Origin: Schistosoma mansoni
Taxonomy: Eukaryota; Platyhelminthes; Trematoda; Strigeidida; Schistosomatidae
Assembly (NCBI RefSeq): GCF_000237925.1
Contig: NW_017386000.1
Location: 620,001-684,000, forward strand
DNA: 64,000 nt
Direction of reading: 5' to 3'
The position numbers were made by a program, and so were the translations under genes. Shown piece after piece: positions 23,372 through 34,989 of this stretch. The stretch's first letter is position 1. Each line of letters begins with the position of its first letter. Under the pieces are notes generated by a model. It saw only the letters and a program-made list of their open reading frames with translations, was not told the origin of the DNA and made no database searches.

Positions 23372-23585
23372 TTGTTTATATATGGTATTTTATTATTAGG
23401 TGTAAACAGTAGAGTAAAGTTACTTATATTATGCTGTGTATGCATATGGACTTTACTTATCGTTTCCAAACTCATTATTCATAACCAACCTGAATTAATG
23501 CAAAAAATGGAAGTTCCAAAATTATTTGTTGATGATGATTCACGCAATCTACCATTGATATTTATTGGAGGTCATCAAAGTTCAG
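23372..23585 (+). CDS. TPST: TPST-like exon 1: N-terminal anchor and start of PAPS loop
   Basis: Encodes a short N-terminus, a hydrophobic span (residues about 16-36), a stem and NLPLIFIGGHQSS. It ends one base into a glycine codon at a clear GTAAGT donor. I used the ATG at 23372. A possible acceptor AG lies a few codons downstream (before GTGTAAACAG), so the true first exon could lie upstream and this could be exon 2; the anchor and stem would remain. Confidence 0.75.
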
Positions 23586-26500
23586 GTAAGTAATTTTATT
23601 ACATTACAAATTATTTTTTTGTGAATGGTAGTACCATACAAATCACCTTTATTGGTGTGGTGAATTTAGATGACCACTATTTCTAGTGTGACATTATATC
23701 AATAAGTCATTCATTTATAAGTAGTGTTATTACACTTACTAAATGAGTATTGTATTCCACAATAAACCTAGTAATTTACACCCTACCTTTAAGAAAGAAA
23801 CACTAATTGATAATTTACAAAATATGAGGAATGATAGAGTATGCTTATAGTGCCAACACCTTTTATCCACCTAGATGTTTAGAAATGTGTTTATTATATG
23901 ATTAGTTTTGGATCCATTCATTTAGTTTGATTGTAAATGGTGGTAAAACAATAGAAATCCACTACGTCTGACCTTAAGAAACTATATCAGTTAACTTACA
24001 AACATTTAAAACAATTCTAATTGTTTATTGAGCTCAAATTTTATGTAATGGACTTTGAGATACACATTTAAATACATGAGTAGCGATTACACTTCAGTTA
24101 GTGTCTGGCCAACGGATCCGAAGTATTTTGCGTAGACAACTGTTAAGAAACAGCTGTTTCTTCTAAATGATGGCCTTTGTAGTTCTCCAAGTTTCCTCCC
24201 CATACAGTAGAACTGTCTTGACATTTGTATTGAAAATTCTGGTCTTGGTGTCGGTTGACAATTGTTTTGAGTTCCGGATTTTCTTCGATTGTAGATATGC
24301 TGCTTTTAATTTGCTGATCCATGCCTTCATATCTGCATAAGATCCACCGTGTTCATCAATGGTGCTGCCCAGATATGTAAAGGTCTTTAAATCCTCCAAA
24401 ACTTCTCTGTTATGTGTGATTCGATTGATGCATTTTTTGTTGTATCGGAGAGTCTTGCTTCTCTCTTTGTGTATATTGAGACTTACTGCTGCTGAGTCTG
24501 CTGCTACACTGGTCGTTTTCTCCTGCATTTGTTGTTGTGTGTGTTGGAAGAGCCAGATCATATGCGAAGTCTAAATCGTCCAGCTGCATCCTAGCTGTCC
24601 ATTGTATCCCGTCCTTCTCCCCACATGTTGATGTCTTCATAATCCAGTCGATCATCAGGAGAAAGAGAAAGGGTGAGAGTAAGTAACCTTGCCTAACACC
24701 GGTCTTCACCTCGAACGAGTCTGTCAACTGTCCTCCATGAACGATCTTGCATTTCAATCCATCATAGGAATTCCGTATGATATTGACTATCTTCTCAGGC
24801 ACGACGTAGTGTCGAAGAATCCTCCATAGTGTTGTCCTGTCCATGCTATCAAATGCTTTCTCGGAATCAATGAAGTTGATGTAGAGTGATGTTTCCCATT
24901 CAATTGATTGCTCCACAATGATCTGTAGAGTTGCGATTTGGTCTGTACACGATCGACCCTTACGGAATCCAGCCTATTGGTCTCGAAGCTGGGCGTCTAC
25001 GGAGTCCTTCATTCTGTTTAACAATACTATGTTGAAAACGTTTCCTGGTATTGAAAGAAGAGTGATGCTCCTGTAGTTATCACACTTTCTGAGATCGCCA
25101 TTCATTGGTATTTTGATCAGGTGTCCTTCTCTCCAGTCTGTTGGTACTTGTTCCTCATCTCAAATATTACTGAAGAGAATGTGGTGTATCTTTGCACTTA
25201 TTGCCACATCTGCTTTCAGTGCCTCTGCTGGAATGTTGTTTAGTCCCGCTGCTTTGACGCTCTTGATTTGTCTGATGGCCATGCTGTCCTCTTCAATTGT
25301 TGGTGAGCCAACATCGATTAGGAGGTCCATGGGTACTACTTCGATGTTGGGTGGGTTCAGTGGAGCTGGTCGATTCAAGAGTTCTTTGAAGTGTTCTACC
25401 CACCTGTTTCTCTGTTCTTCAATGTTGGTGAGTATTCTGCCTTCCTTGCTTTTCACTGCTCGTACTGGCTTACGGTAATTTCCAGAGAGTTTCTTTGTTG
25501 TATCATACAGTTGCCTCATGTTTCCTTCTCTTGCAGCCTTTTCCGTCGTCATTGCTAAATCTTCCACATATTTACATTTGTCGGTTCTGATGCTCTTCTT
25601 TACTTGCTTGTTTACTTCTGTGTATTCAGCTTGTGCCTTGACTTTTTCTGTTCTTGTTTGGCTGGTATTGAGTGCTGACTTCTTGTTCCTCCTTTCTTCA
25701 ATCTTATCTAGTGTACCCATTCCTTGTGGTGGTGATCTTTGTGGCCCAGAACCTCCTGACATGCTGAAGTGATTGCCTCTTTTATCTCTTTCCAGTTGCT
25801 CTCCATAGTAGTTGCCCCTCCATTCAGTAGATCATGAAAGGCCTGGAACGTATTGTTGAAGGCTATTCTGAATTTCTCAGTATCCCGAGGAAAAGCCGTA
25901 TTAAATTTTAGTGATATTGTCCGCCCTGTTGTCCAGTGCTTCTTAAGTTTTAATTTCATCTTGGCGACCAGCAAGTGGTGATCTGATGCTATATCAGCTC
26001 CTCTCCTGGTCTTCACATCCTCCATCGTCCCATTGATTTTTTTGTTGATGCAGATATGGTCCATATAGTTCTGTGTAGTGTGATCCAGTGAAGTCCATAT
26101 GGCTTTGAATATGTGTTTGTGTGGGAATATATTGCCACCTATCAACAGTTCATTGAAGGCACATAGGTTTGCAAAACTCACCATTTTCGTTCCTTTCTTC
26201 CAGTCCATGTCGTCCCATGATGTCTTTGTATCCAGTGTTGTCCATTCCAACTTTGGCATTTAAATCTCCCATTAGAATGGTCAAGTCCTTGGTTGGGCAT
26301 TTCTCAACGATTGACTGCAGCCTATCATGGAATCGATCATTAACGTCTTCATTGTAATCGTTGATAGGCGCATAACATTGGATCACGTTCATTGTAATGT
26401 CCTATTTCTTTGTTTTGAAAGAAGCTTTGATGATCCTTGGTCCATGAGATTCCCATCCTAATAAGTGCTGTTTGTGCTTGTTTGGACAGCATCAATGCAA

Positions 26501-29500
26501 CTCCTTGTGTATGTGGAGGATTTTCTTCTTCATGTCCAGAGTATAACGGAAGCTCCCTTGAAGGTAGTCTTTGTTGTCCAACTTGCGTCCAATGTGTTTC
26601 ACTGATTCCAAGCAGATCCAGGTTATATCTTTTCATTTCCGCAGCAATTTGGAAGACTCTTACTGTCTCCCACATTGTAGGAGCATTCCATGTACGTAAA
26701 TTAATTTACCGATTACATCGATATACTTTTTTGATTGATGTCAATGTAAACGGTACTCCATTAAATGCTATTTTTCTTTCTATTACGGATGTAGTTAGTC
26801 TTTTTGCCTTCTGATATTTATTTGTTGTATTATATATTTGATTGTATGAGTTCTTTGAAACATTTTGTTGACTGTATTGTATAGTGCAATAACTATTTTT
26901 ATGTTGAATTTTTGAATGGCATTATAAACGCAACCAAATGATCACGTGATTTTTTTCCTTTTTGATGAGAATACGCGTTGTGAAAACAACCAATTAAACT
27001 AACACGGAGAAAGGAAAAATCAGTTAAATTTCAAGTTTACTGTTATTCTGTGTTGGATACGCTCAAATCAGAGTTCTTTGAATTCTAGCGTTTAACTGTT
27101 TCTATTAAGACATATCCATTAGTGAGTCATTTTAAATAAGGGAATTAGTATTATCAAAGGCAAAATGACAAAGCGAGGCGAATTCCGTGTTTTTGTTTGT
27201 CTTAACGGCATATGCTTTATCATAAAAATTTCACTACTGGTCGACGAAATCAGTACCTCAATGCTATAGTTAAAAACAAATCAATAACCTACATTTTGTA
27301 TTATTTGTTATTATTATTATTAGCCGTATTCAATATTATATTTTTGGTACAATATGGAGTTCTCAGCACGAAGTATTTTAATAAGTTGTAGTGGCGTGCT
27401 TCGTTAATCGATCGTCTCGATAACCGTTATTATATCAATCTGAACGGTGTATAATATCAGAAGACAAGGGGAAGCGGCAACTACATTTTTATTGACAAAT
27501 AACGTAGGCTAGAAGGCAGTGAGCACATGAGCAAATGTTAGCGAGCGAAGTAAAAAATGACGTGCATGGGAGATGGCTGGTAAGCCAACTCAATTTAAGC
27601 AAGCGTTAATCAGCATTTATAGTCGGACAAAAATGAGTGACAGACATATGATGAATAAGATACGAAATGTGCATACACATGCGCTCATATAAAACGGTAG
27701 TCAAGGTTAATAAGCGAATAATTAACAAGACCAAAATATGACTCATAATGTATAGGAGAATTGGCTTGGCCAGCAACTAGAATAAAGTATATGGGCTTAA
27801 CATATAAACTGATACTACAAAGTTTCCATCTCTTACTTCTTGGTCGATCCTGACGACAAATATTGAGTGATTGCCAGCTAGAAGTTAGCAGTCCAGGAAT
27901 CGAGATTGAGTATCTTGGCCAGACAATTATGTATATAGGGTGCATAGCACTGGGTAACCTACATTTTGATCCCCTCCTGCTTCGTTTTGAATGATGCTTT
28001 GATGATTCTGGATCCATGGCATTTCCATCCTATAAGTGCTTTTTCAGACATCATCAATGCAAATCTTTGCGTATACGGAGCATTTTCTTTTTTTATGACC
28101 AGAGTACAACTGCACCTCTATCGACTCTAATCTTTTCTGTCCAGTCTGGTTCCAATGTGTTTCAGATGTTTCAAGCACCATCAGGTTGTATCTCCTCATT
28201 TGCATAGCTATTTGAATGGTCCTTCATGTGTCCCATATTAAGCCAAAGTTCCATGTAGGTACATTAATTGTTGCCCTAGTTTTTAGAATAGACATAGCCC
28301 TCTTGATTTCCAAAGAATCTCATCTATTACAGTAAAGCATCCTAGTTCTTCTGAATGTAGATCTTTAAACTTCCAAAGGGGAGTTGGAATAGCTAAAATG
28401 ATTTTTTCTAGTTGTAGTTTTTTTTGCATGATTTTTTTCTAAGGGATAAAATTATTTATTACATACCCAACCCTGTACCTTTATCCGTATTAAATCCTTG
28501 TTAGAATATCATCTATCATCATTTGTATATGAACTTTTAAGGTAATCAAGAATAAGTATTTTCTCTTTCTAGCTAGTAAATATCTATTATTATTTCTTTC
28601 TCCGAAATTGATTTCACAATATTAACTTTATGTAAAATAGCTTACATGAAAATTTTGTTTACATAATAATATTATCAGAAGGGGTTTTTTGTGGAGATTT
28701 AGTATTTTCATAGGTTGAAAGCGTGAGTCAATTTAATCTAGACCACCAGGGTTCACTATAAAGAAATTCGAGTTGTTTTAATTATCATGCAAATTTCATA
28801 CAACATAGCACAAGCAAATTATTGCAGGAAAAAACTATTTTTTAACAGTAGACAGTGATTATTTACAATCAACTTTTGAAGAAAATTTTTAAGAATTATG
28901 TCAATTTATAATGTTAGATTGTATTTTATCAACTTCACTCACCACAAAAAACGTCACTGAAATTCACAAAATGTTTAAAAACGGTTGCCTGAATCTTACA
29001 TACATACATACTTACACCAGGTGGAGTTTCTTCTCATGACACTGGTCATTAATCCTCATTCCTATCTGATCTGCATTCAGTCAGTTATTTTGTTTCATTG
29101 GTTACATGACAACAATATTATTTCACTTTTAAATAATTTTGTTTCCATGCTCTTAGTTTTATTCTAGAATATTCTTATAGTCAACCTATAAAGATTCACA
29201 TCATTTAGCATATAAATAACTCTTATGGTTCTTCTATACTTATTTCTCTTCGCATCGATCTACACTGACGAGAACGTTTCCGATATTATGGCATAAAGTA
29301 TGTAAGGTGATTTTGAACGATTAATGCTATTATGCTTAGGTGGCAAGGAATCGATGAGAAACCGCGAAATATAAGTTCATATTATTCTGTTACGTCAGTG
29401 GTTCTTTTTTAGTCAAACTGAACATATATCATTGATATCATTGAACCGTTTCTAATATTTCTTCTTGCATGTTTATATTATCGCTTATTCTTTCCAACTT

Positions 29501-32500
29501 AATTATTAGGTACCGGATTATTACGTATTCTACTGGATGTTCATCCGATGGTTCGTTGTGGTCCAGAACCAATAGTTACAAGAGAAATCTTAGCACTTAG
29601 ACGAAGGAATATACAAAAACATGGTTGGCTTTCACAATCTGGTATCACAGAAAATTTACTTGATAAAGCTGTTTCTGGTTTCATTGTATCAATACTGAAG
29701 GATATGGGACCACCTGCTGATAGATTATGTCATAAAGATCCTTCATCTTACATATATCTAAGGGATTTAGGTGAATTATTTCCGAAAGCTAAGTTTATTC
29801 ATGCAGTACGTGATGGGAGAGGAGCTATAATGTCTACAATAGTGTACGTTTAATCACTTGTGTATACGTAACATATATCCGTCATTACTTAAAAACATGA
29901 AAACTTAGACACGTAAACATAAAATATTCCCGAAAGTTATCAACGCTCATGTTGAATTGATTATAAATAAACAGGTTTCATAAGCCATCTGAGGGAAAGC
30001 ATGGTATACAATTGACAGCTCGGAATCAATTAGAAAATTTAGACTTCGCAGATGATCTGACGATTCTATCCCATACACACGAACAAATGCAGATGAAGAC
30101 AACTAATGTAGAAGCAGCCTTTGCAACAGTAGGCCTCAACATACACAAGGGGAAGAACGAGATTCCCAAATACAACACGATGAACACCAACCTAGTCACA
30201 CTTGATGAAGAACAATCCATTAAATGCACTACTTGCACATCTTCCTTGAATTATCGCTTACAAAAAACATCACTCTTTCATTATCTCGATTGTTTTCTGT
30301 TCTCACATTTTCATTTTTCTCCGGTAAGAATTCTACTTCCAACGTCTGACACCTACTACTTATATCTGTCCGTCTAAGTACCGTAAGCCAAATTACCACT
30401 ATAAAATCGCTTGCTTGTTCTCAACTATCTTACATTCTGTCATATGGTATAATTCATTGCCATATCTTCAATCACTACCTTACATACCAAAGTAGTGGAC
30501 GAGATATCGAGTTATTTAAACTTGTGGCCACATTTCAACGTGATCCATAGAATTCAATCGACATTTATAAAGTATGGTAGTCGGTATTCAATATAATCCT
30601 TAAACTTTGTATACAGTTCGTCCTGATAACCGTCACTAGATAACGCCCCAGTGATATATTATTCAGAAGGCGAATACAAAGTGTTGATTACGTTTATAAT
30701 TGCACCACGCACAGATCACCAAAATTACAGACACGCTAAGCAAGCATGAAAGAGTAGAGCTGAAAAGCATGCGGCAAGTGAGTGAGTGTGCGATTCAAAT
30801 GAGCGAGTGAGTGAACAGGATTAAAATGCACATATATATACACAGTGAAATAAATGAATAATCGAATCAATTAAGCGACTAATAGTCAAGCTAGCCGAAT
30901 GAACATATGTGAAGGAGGTAAGCAATGTTCAAACATACATATTCACACAAGTGCAAAAATATTAATGGTACAATGCTATAAATAAGCTGTTATTGTACAA
31001 ATGACCGTCTGTTAAATAAGTTAACAAAACAGCTTAACAAAATTAAATGTGAACAAACTCAAATGTACGTGAGCTGCTATAAAGGACTTGACATCCATGA
31101 CATTGTTCATTAAGCAATGATTAATATATTAGAAATTATATAAGCTTGAAACAGACAAGCGATGAAATTCAATATTACGGAACTAGATAATGCTGTGTTA
31201 AACCACTAAGAAGACAGAACTTTTGTGATAGTTACGACTGATGTCAATGTCAAACATGTAAATAATGATATATAATATGAACAAATTGACATTCACTATA
31301 TGACTATTTAAATTTTTTCCGGTTCAGTATAAATATATTCTACAAATAGTACTTTTCTAACCAGGTTTTGAAAATATCGGCTTCATGAGTGTATCTTTTT
31401 GAAATGGATAACTGAAATAAGACAGTGGTATCAAACAATGTGTAATTCGATGAAATACATTACATTCAGAAATAGTAACGGCTACTTTTCACCAAGTAGA
31501 AAGTCGTGGTGGATTAAATGCAATTACATTTTAATTGTAATTCAAGTGTTAATATGCATGTGGTTCATCAAAATTTGTTGTTGAAGATTTATAATTCACA
31601 GTGAATCAGGTCATAATGTTCGTAGGGATTTGTTCTACTAAGGCAGTTCTCTACAGTGACTTAGTTGATAATGCCTTTTGTATGAGATTAATTCATCCAA
31701 GAATATAGTCTCTTGGTCACAAATATTTAGTTAAGAGGGGATGTTTCTTTAGAAATTTTTATATAACCAGTTTTTCATTAAGATTTCCAAGATGTAATCC
31801 TTGACTGGTCAATAATTCATCTGTCAATAAATAATGGAGACAAGTACATGTTATTATTATTATGATTATAAATTTACGTTATTTACTTTATTTCAGCCGT
31901 AATATCAATCCAACATATACTTCGGATGATATTCTTGGAGCACTTGATCAATGGAAATCCTTTACATCACAAATAATAAAAGACTGCCAACACATTGGAA
32001 GTCATCGATGTATGACTGTACGTTATGAATGTCTTGTCATAAACCCAAAGAGAGAGATTCGAAAAATCCTTAGTAAGATTCAATTTAACCATATGCTTAT
32101 ATGAATATTTTACAGATAACAACGCAAAAAGAAATTACTTTGATCCATTAGGAAAATGTGGAACAATTATGGATTTTTCTGACACAATATTCTTTATTTT
32201 AAGTCTCATAATGAGGGCTGATTTCGATACTACAATGACTTCTTTTCTAATATTTGATGCAATCTCAGTTTGGTAATTAATTCTTTGATAATGTTATTTA
32301 ATCTAGCCAAAAGACTAGTTTCACCATAAAATGACAGTGATTACGAAATCTAGTAGCTTATATACTTTTAAGGTATTGGATCAGTACTGGAAAACACTTA
32401 TTTGCTGAGTTATTCAAATGTTTCAGAATTTATTAAGCAATGAAGCTGAGAAGCTAATCTAACATAATCAGCTAATATCTTGATATAAATATAGAATTTA

Positions 32501-34986
32501 ATGTTTTATTTCACTGTCAGAGAAAAGACTGTTATCTTTATCGAATGCTTCTACTTTTTTTTAGATTTTCTGGATATTCCATGGGATGATAAACTATTGA
32601 ATCATGAACAATTTGTTAATAACCTTTCTATGATAAATAAGTAGGTTCATAATGATTCAAATTATGATCAAATAATTTCATTATTTAATGGTTGTTAAAC
32701 ATCTGAATATTGTTTTTCTATATTCATTTATATGTAGTCTATCGTTGAAAATCGGAGATCAAAAAACTTTACAAAGGTATTGGTAACCGTTTTTGCTGAT
32801 GATGTCGTTCAGAAGAACGATGAAAGCTCCACGACCAAACCATCCAGCTCAAAAAACAAGACTTCGTCAGAACTCCATTCAATTCTTTATCAACAATGAT
32901 CCATAGTGTCGCCATTCGGTCTGTGCACGATCGGTCCTTACGGAATCCGTCCTATTGATCTCGAAGTTGGGCATCTACTGCGTCTTTCATCCGGTTCAGC
33001 AACACTTTGTTGAAAACCTTTCCTGGTACTGACAGTAGTGTGATTCCTCTGTAGTCCTCACAGTTGCTCAGATCTTGTTTCTTTGGTAACTTGATGAAGT
33101 GTCCGTCTTTCCAGTCTGTCAGTAGCACTTGTCCCTTCTCCCAAATTTTAATGAATAGAACGTGTAGCATCTTTGCAGTTACTTCTATGTGTGACTTCAG
33201 TGCTTCATAAGTTTGTTGTCAGGCCGTGTTCCCTTTCGACACTTGATTTCTTCGATCGTAGGTCGAGCGACAGCAATAGGAGCGTCCGTGTGTTTTCTTT
33301 CGATGTTCGGTGAATTCAAAGTGTTCTAATCATCTGTTGCTCTCCTCTTGAATCTTAATGGTTGGCTTACATTCGTTGTCCTTGATCTGTCTTTCTGGCT
33401 CACTATATTTCCCTGCCACTTTCTTCATATATCTCTATAAATAACCACAAATAAGAAACATTTATTTTTACCCCCACAAAGCATCATCAAGTGTGATCAT
33501 CAGCAAAAATTGAATTATTGCTTTAAGTAAAAGCTGTATTATAAAAAGCCTGTTCCCTACCATAGAATTTAACTTCTACACTCATCATTCAACTATCCCT
33601 TGTTATGTTGATAAAACAATTGGTATAATACATTCAATTGCTACACATCCATAGTAAGTAAAACCATACAGACTTCAAACTCTATAATCTGTTTCTGGGA
33701 TCATGGATAAGCAACATCAGAATTGTCTTTTACTAATTATTATTCACTGATTACATGTTGAATAATATGTTCCACAAATCTTTCCAATATTTTTCACCAG
33801 TATCTGAAATGTTCCAATTATGAATAGAGGCGAGTAGTTGAGGCGTTTCATGTAATACTAAATTCTTCTGCCTTCAATAGGAAGGAAATCATCCAACCTA
33901 GACCGTTTATCTAAATAGCTACATTATTCAATTATCGCACCATCAATACATACACACGAATTCCAAATATGTTCCTTCACATTACAAAGTGTACAATTAC
34001 AAACCCACTAGCATACACCCAAATACACACGGTGATATCGCAAACGGAATCACCTTGACCTAAAATGTCATAATTAGGCGCATTATGACTTGATCGAGAT
34101 AAATATTCTACCTGTTCCTCTATACTACTTAATTCGGTTAATTATTTCTTTACTATGAAGAAGTGGCTTTGACTAAGTCACGAAGCGTCAGGAGTTCTAA
34201 TTTCTACGCATTAGAGCATCACAAATATATCACTGTCTTATTACTAAATTTGCAGATACTTCTATGTGAAACTTCAGTTTCATCTGGCAAGTTGTCAGGT
34301 CGTGTCGCTTTCCCACTGTTGATTTGTCTGATGACCAACCTGATTTCTTCAATCGTTGGTGGGATGAAATCCACAGGAGTATCTGTGTGTGCTATTTCGA
34401 TGTTCAGTGGATTCAATTCAGCTGGTCTATTCAAGAGTTCCTCAAAGTGTTTTGGTCACCCGTTATATATATATTTGAAATCGGGAGGTATTTTGAGTGT
34501 GTGGAATCAGTTAGAGAACGACTGAAAACCACAGAGCACTGCCAACTCCAGCCTAGTTAAGTTAAGCACTCTTTATGTACTCAAAAAAAACAGAAAATAC
34601 ATCTATTTTAGACATTCATATAAACAAGCTGCCCTACATATTCACATCACATTCTGATGGTTCATATAAGAAAACTTGAACTCTAAATAACTGAAATTAA
34701 ACTAACGATCAAGCGACAATTCATGTTGACATATTTCACTGAATTGTCTGATAGATATTTTCTTTTTTTTACCTATCATTTCAGATATGAAGCTAGTTCA
34801 GTTCAATTTGTTAAGCCTGTACACAAAGAATCTTTAGATGCTTGGTCTAAAAATAATTCAATAATACCCAGAAATCTTATTGAAACTATGCATAAGAATA
34901 ATAGTCTGTTAGCTCAACTTGGTTATAACAGTGAAAAAATTCCTCCAAATTATGAAGAAATATGTGAGGTTGATTTAAAATTGTAA
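23372..34986 (+). CDS. TPST: Tyrosylprotein sulfotransferase-like gene (five exons, whole gene span)
   Basis: Joining 23372-23585, 29510-29843, 31897-32072, 32565-32640 and 34785-34986 gives one frame of about 333 residues with GT-AG introns and matching phases. The order matches metazoan TPST: short N-terminus, one hydrophobic anchor (about residues 16-36), stem, the PAPS 5'-phosphate loop after IFIGG (66-74), RCGPE (87-91), HKDP (146-149), VRDGR (171-175), FLDIPW, the VKPV motif and a C-terminal LAQLGY...PPNY motif. The family moves sulfate from PAPS to protein tyrosines in the Golgi lumen, and the anchor fits a type II Golgi protein. Human TPSTs are about 370 residues; this one ends soon after PPNY. 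The loop reads HQSSGTG where vertebrate enzymes have PRSGTT, so the usual arginine is absent and activity is uncertain. The first Met is the least certain point; an upstream exon could supply another start. Family assignment is confident; activity is not. Confidence 0.85.
24125..26700 (-). mobile_element. RTE-type LINE, endonuclease plus RT, dead copy
   Basis: Order on the minus strand: APE-type endonuclease (ISETHW near 26600, GDLNAKVG near 26265, SDHHLLVAKM near 25970), linker (near 25700-25160), then RT (YINFIDSEKAFDSMDR near 24870, GVRQGYLLSPF near 24680, LDFAYDLALP near 24560). The catalytic FADD reads FAYD. The frame is broken several times, the 5' leader is lost and about the last 110 codons are missing. 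It encoded target-primed retrotransposition; it is now inactive. Confidence 0.85.
27330..27830 (+). repeat. Dispersed repeat D, copy 2
   Basis: Shares ATTTATAGTCGGACAAAAAT, GATGAATAAGATACGAAATG and AATAATTAACAAGACC with 10785-10960. Its upstream part (TATTCAATAT, GTCTCGATAACCGT, ATATCAGAAG) matches 30585-30680. Likely an old retroelement end; family unknown. Confidence 0.45.
27968..28270 (-). mobile_element. RTE LINE endonuclease N-terminus fragment
   Basis: Minus strand, matches the start of the RTE ORF: MRRYNL, ETHWNQTGQKRL, LYSGHKKENAPYTQ, GSRIIKASFKTK. Only the first 100 or so codons remain. Confidence 0.75.
28677..28752 (-). repeat. SINE family B tail fragment
   Basis: CAGAAGGGGTTTTTTGTGGA and GAGTCAATTTAATCTAGACC match the family tail on the minus strand; truncated before the hammerhead. 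Confidence 0.65.
29510..29843 (+). CDS. TPST: TPST-like exon 2: sulfotransferase core
   Basis: The acceptor AG is at 29508-29509. The exon completes the split glycine and continues TGLLRILLDVHPMVRCGPEP. It contains the Glu of the RCG-E segment (E91), HKDP (146-149), FPKAKFIHAVRDGRG (162-176) and ends at GT before GTACGT. VRDGR holds the Arg/Ser group that binds the 3'-phosphate of PAPS in this family. Around the catalytic Glu, human CGEETR reads CGPEPI here, so two neighbouring substrate-contact positions also differ. Confidence 0.88.
29973..30236 (+). mobile_element. RTE LINE RT-core fragment in TPST-like intron 2
   Basis: HGIQLTARNQLENLDFADDL, LSHTHEQMQMKTTNVEA and GLNIHKGKNEI are the RT FADD motif region and what follows. 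The catalytic FADD is intact, but the fragment has neither the rest of the RT nor an endonuclease. Confidence 0.82.
30530..31110 (+). repeat. Dispersed repeat D, copy 3 (diverged)
   Basis: TATTCAATATAATCCTTAAA, GTCCTGATAACCGTCAC and GGTAAGCAATGTTCAAACAT are spaced as in the other two copies. More diverged and partly low complexity (GAGTGAGTG). Confidence 0.4.
31897..32072 (+). CDS. TPST: TPST-like exon 3
   Basis: The acceptor is TTTCAG at 31891-31896. It encodes the middle of the domain: the helix LDQWKSFTSQIIKDC and the strand CMTVRYECLVINPKREIRKIL, matching the LTKWNKAIEVMYAQC and PVYYEQLVLHPRRSLK stretches of animal TPSTs. The donor GTAAGA follows 32072, one base into a codon. The exon 2-3 join reads STIVRNINP, aligning with SMITRKV of vertebrate enzymes. 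Confidence 0.85.
32565..32640 (+). CDS. TPST: TPST-like exon 4 (76 nt)
   Basis: Short exon after a T-rich acceptor (TTTTTTTTAG). It encodes NFLDIPWDDKLLNHEQFVNNLSMIN, the counterpart of [21 protein letters not shown]. It ends two bases into a Lys codon before GTAGGT. It was found from homology and phase: it enters after one base of a codon and leaves after two, matching exons 3 and 5. Confidence 0.82.
32878..33435 (-). mobile_element. RTE LINE RT fragment in TPST-like intron 4
   Basis: Minus strand: LPKKQDLSNCEDYRGITLLS, VPGKVFNKVLLNRMKDAVDA and DRSCTDR-like sequence, with a diverged linker upstream. Truncated on both sides. Confidence 0.8.
34210..34465 (-). mobile_element. RTE LINE linker fragment in TPST-like intron 4
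   Basis: LLNRPAELNPLNIEIAHTDT, PPTIEEIRLVIRQINSGKAT and PDNLPDE match the segment between endonuclease and RT. Ends only about 320 bases before the last exon of the sulfotransferase gene. Confidence 0.78.
34785..34986 (+). CDS. TPST: TPST-like exon 5 (C-terminus and stop)
   Basis: Acceptor TTTCAG at 34779-34784. It encodes KYEASSVQFVKPVHKESLDAW and the typical C-terminal helix with LLAQLGYNSEKIPPNYEE, then stops at TAA 34984-34986. Animal TPSTs carry a further tail after PPNY; here only about ten residues remain. Several AATAAA-like sequences lie in the next 600 bases (for example near 35370 and 35525), but I cannot choose a poly(A) site. Confidence 0.86.
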
Positions 34987-34989
34987 ATA

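Larger units (their letters stand above)
23586..29509 (+). other. TPST-like gene intron 1 (5.9 kb), filled with LINE remnants
   Basis: Bounded by GTAAGT and ATTATTAG. It holds an RTE LINE (24125-26700), an RTE endonuclease piece (27968-28270), repeat D (27330-27830) and a SINE B tail (28677-28752), all inserted on the minus strand or unoriented. Outside these I see only AT-rich sequence. Confidence 0.75.
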
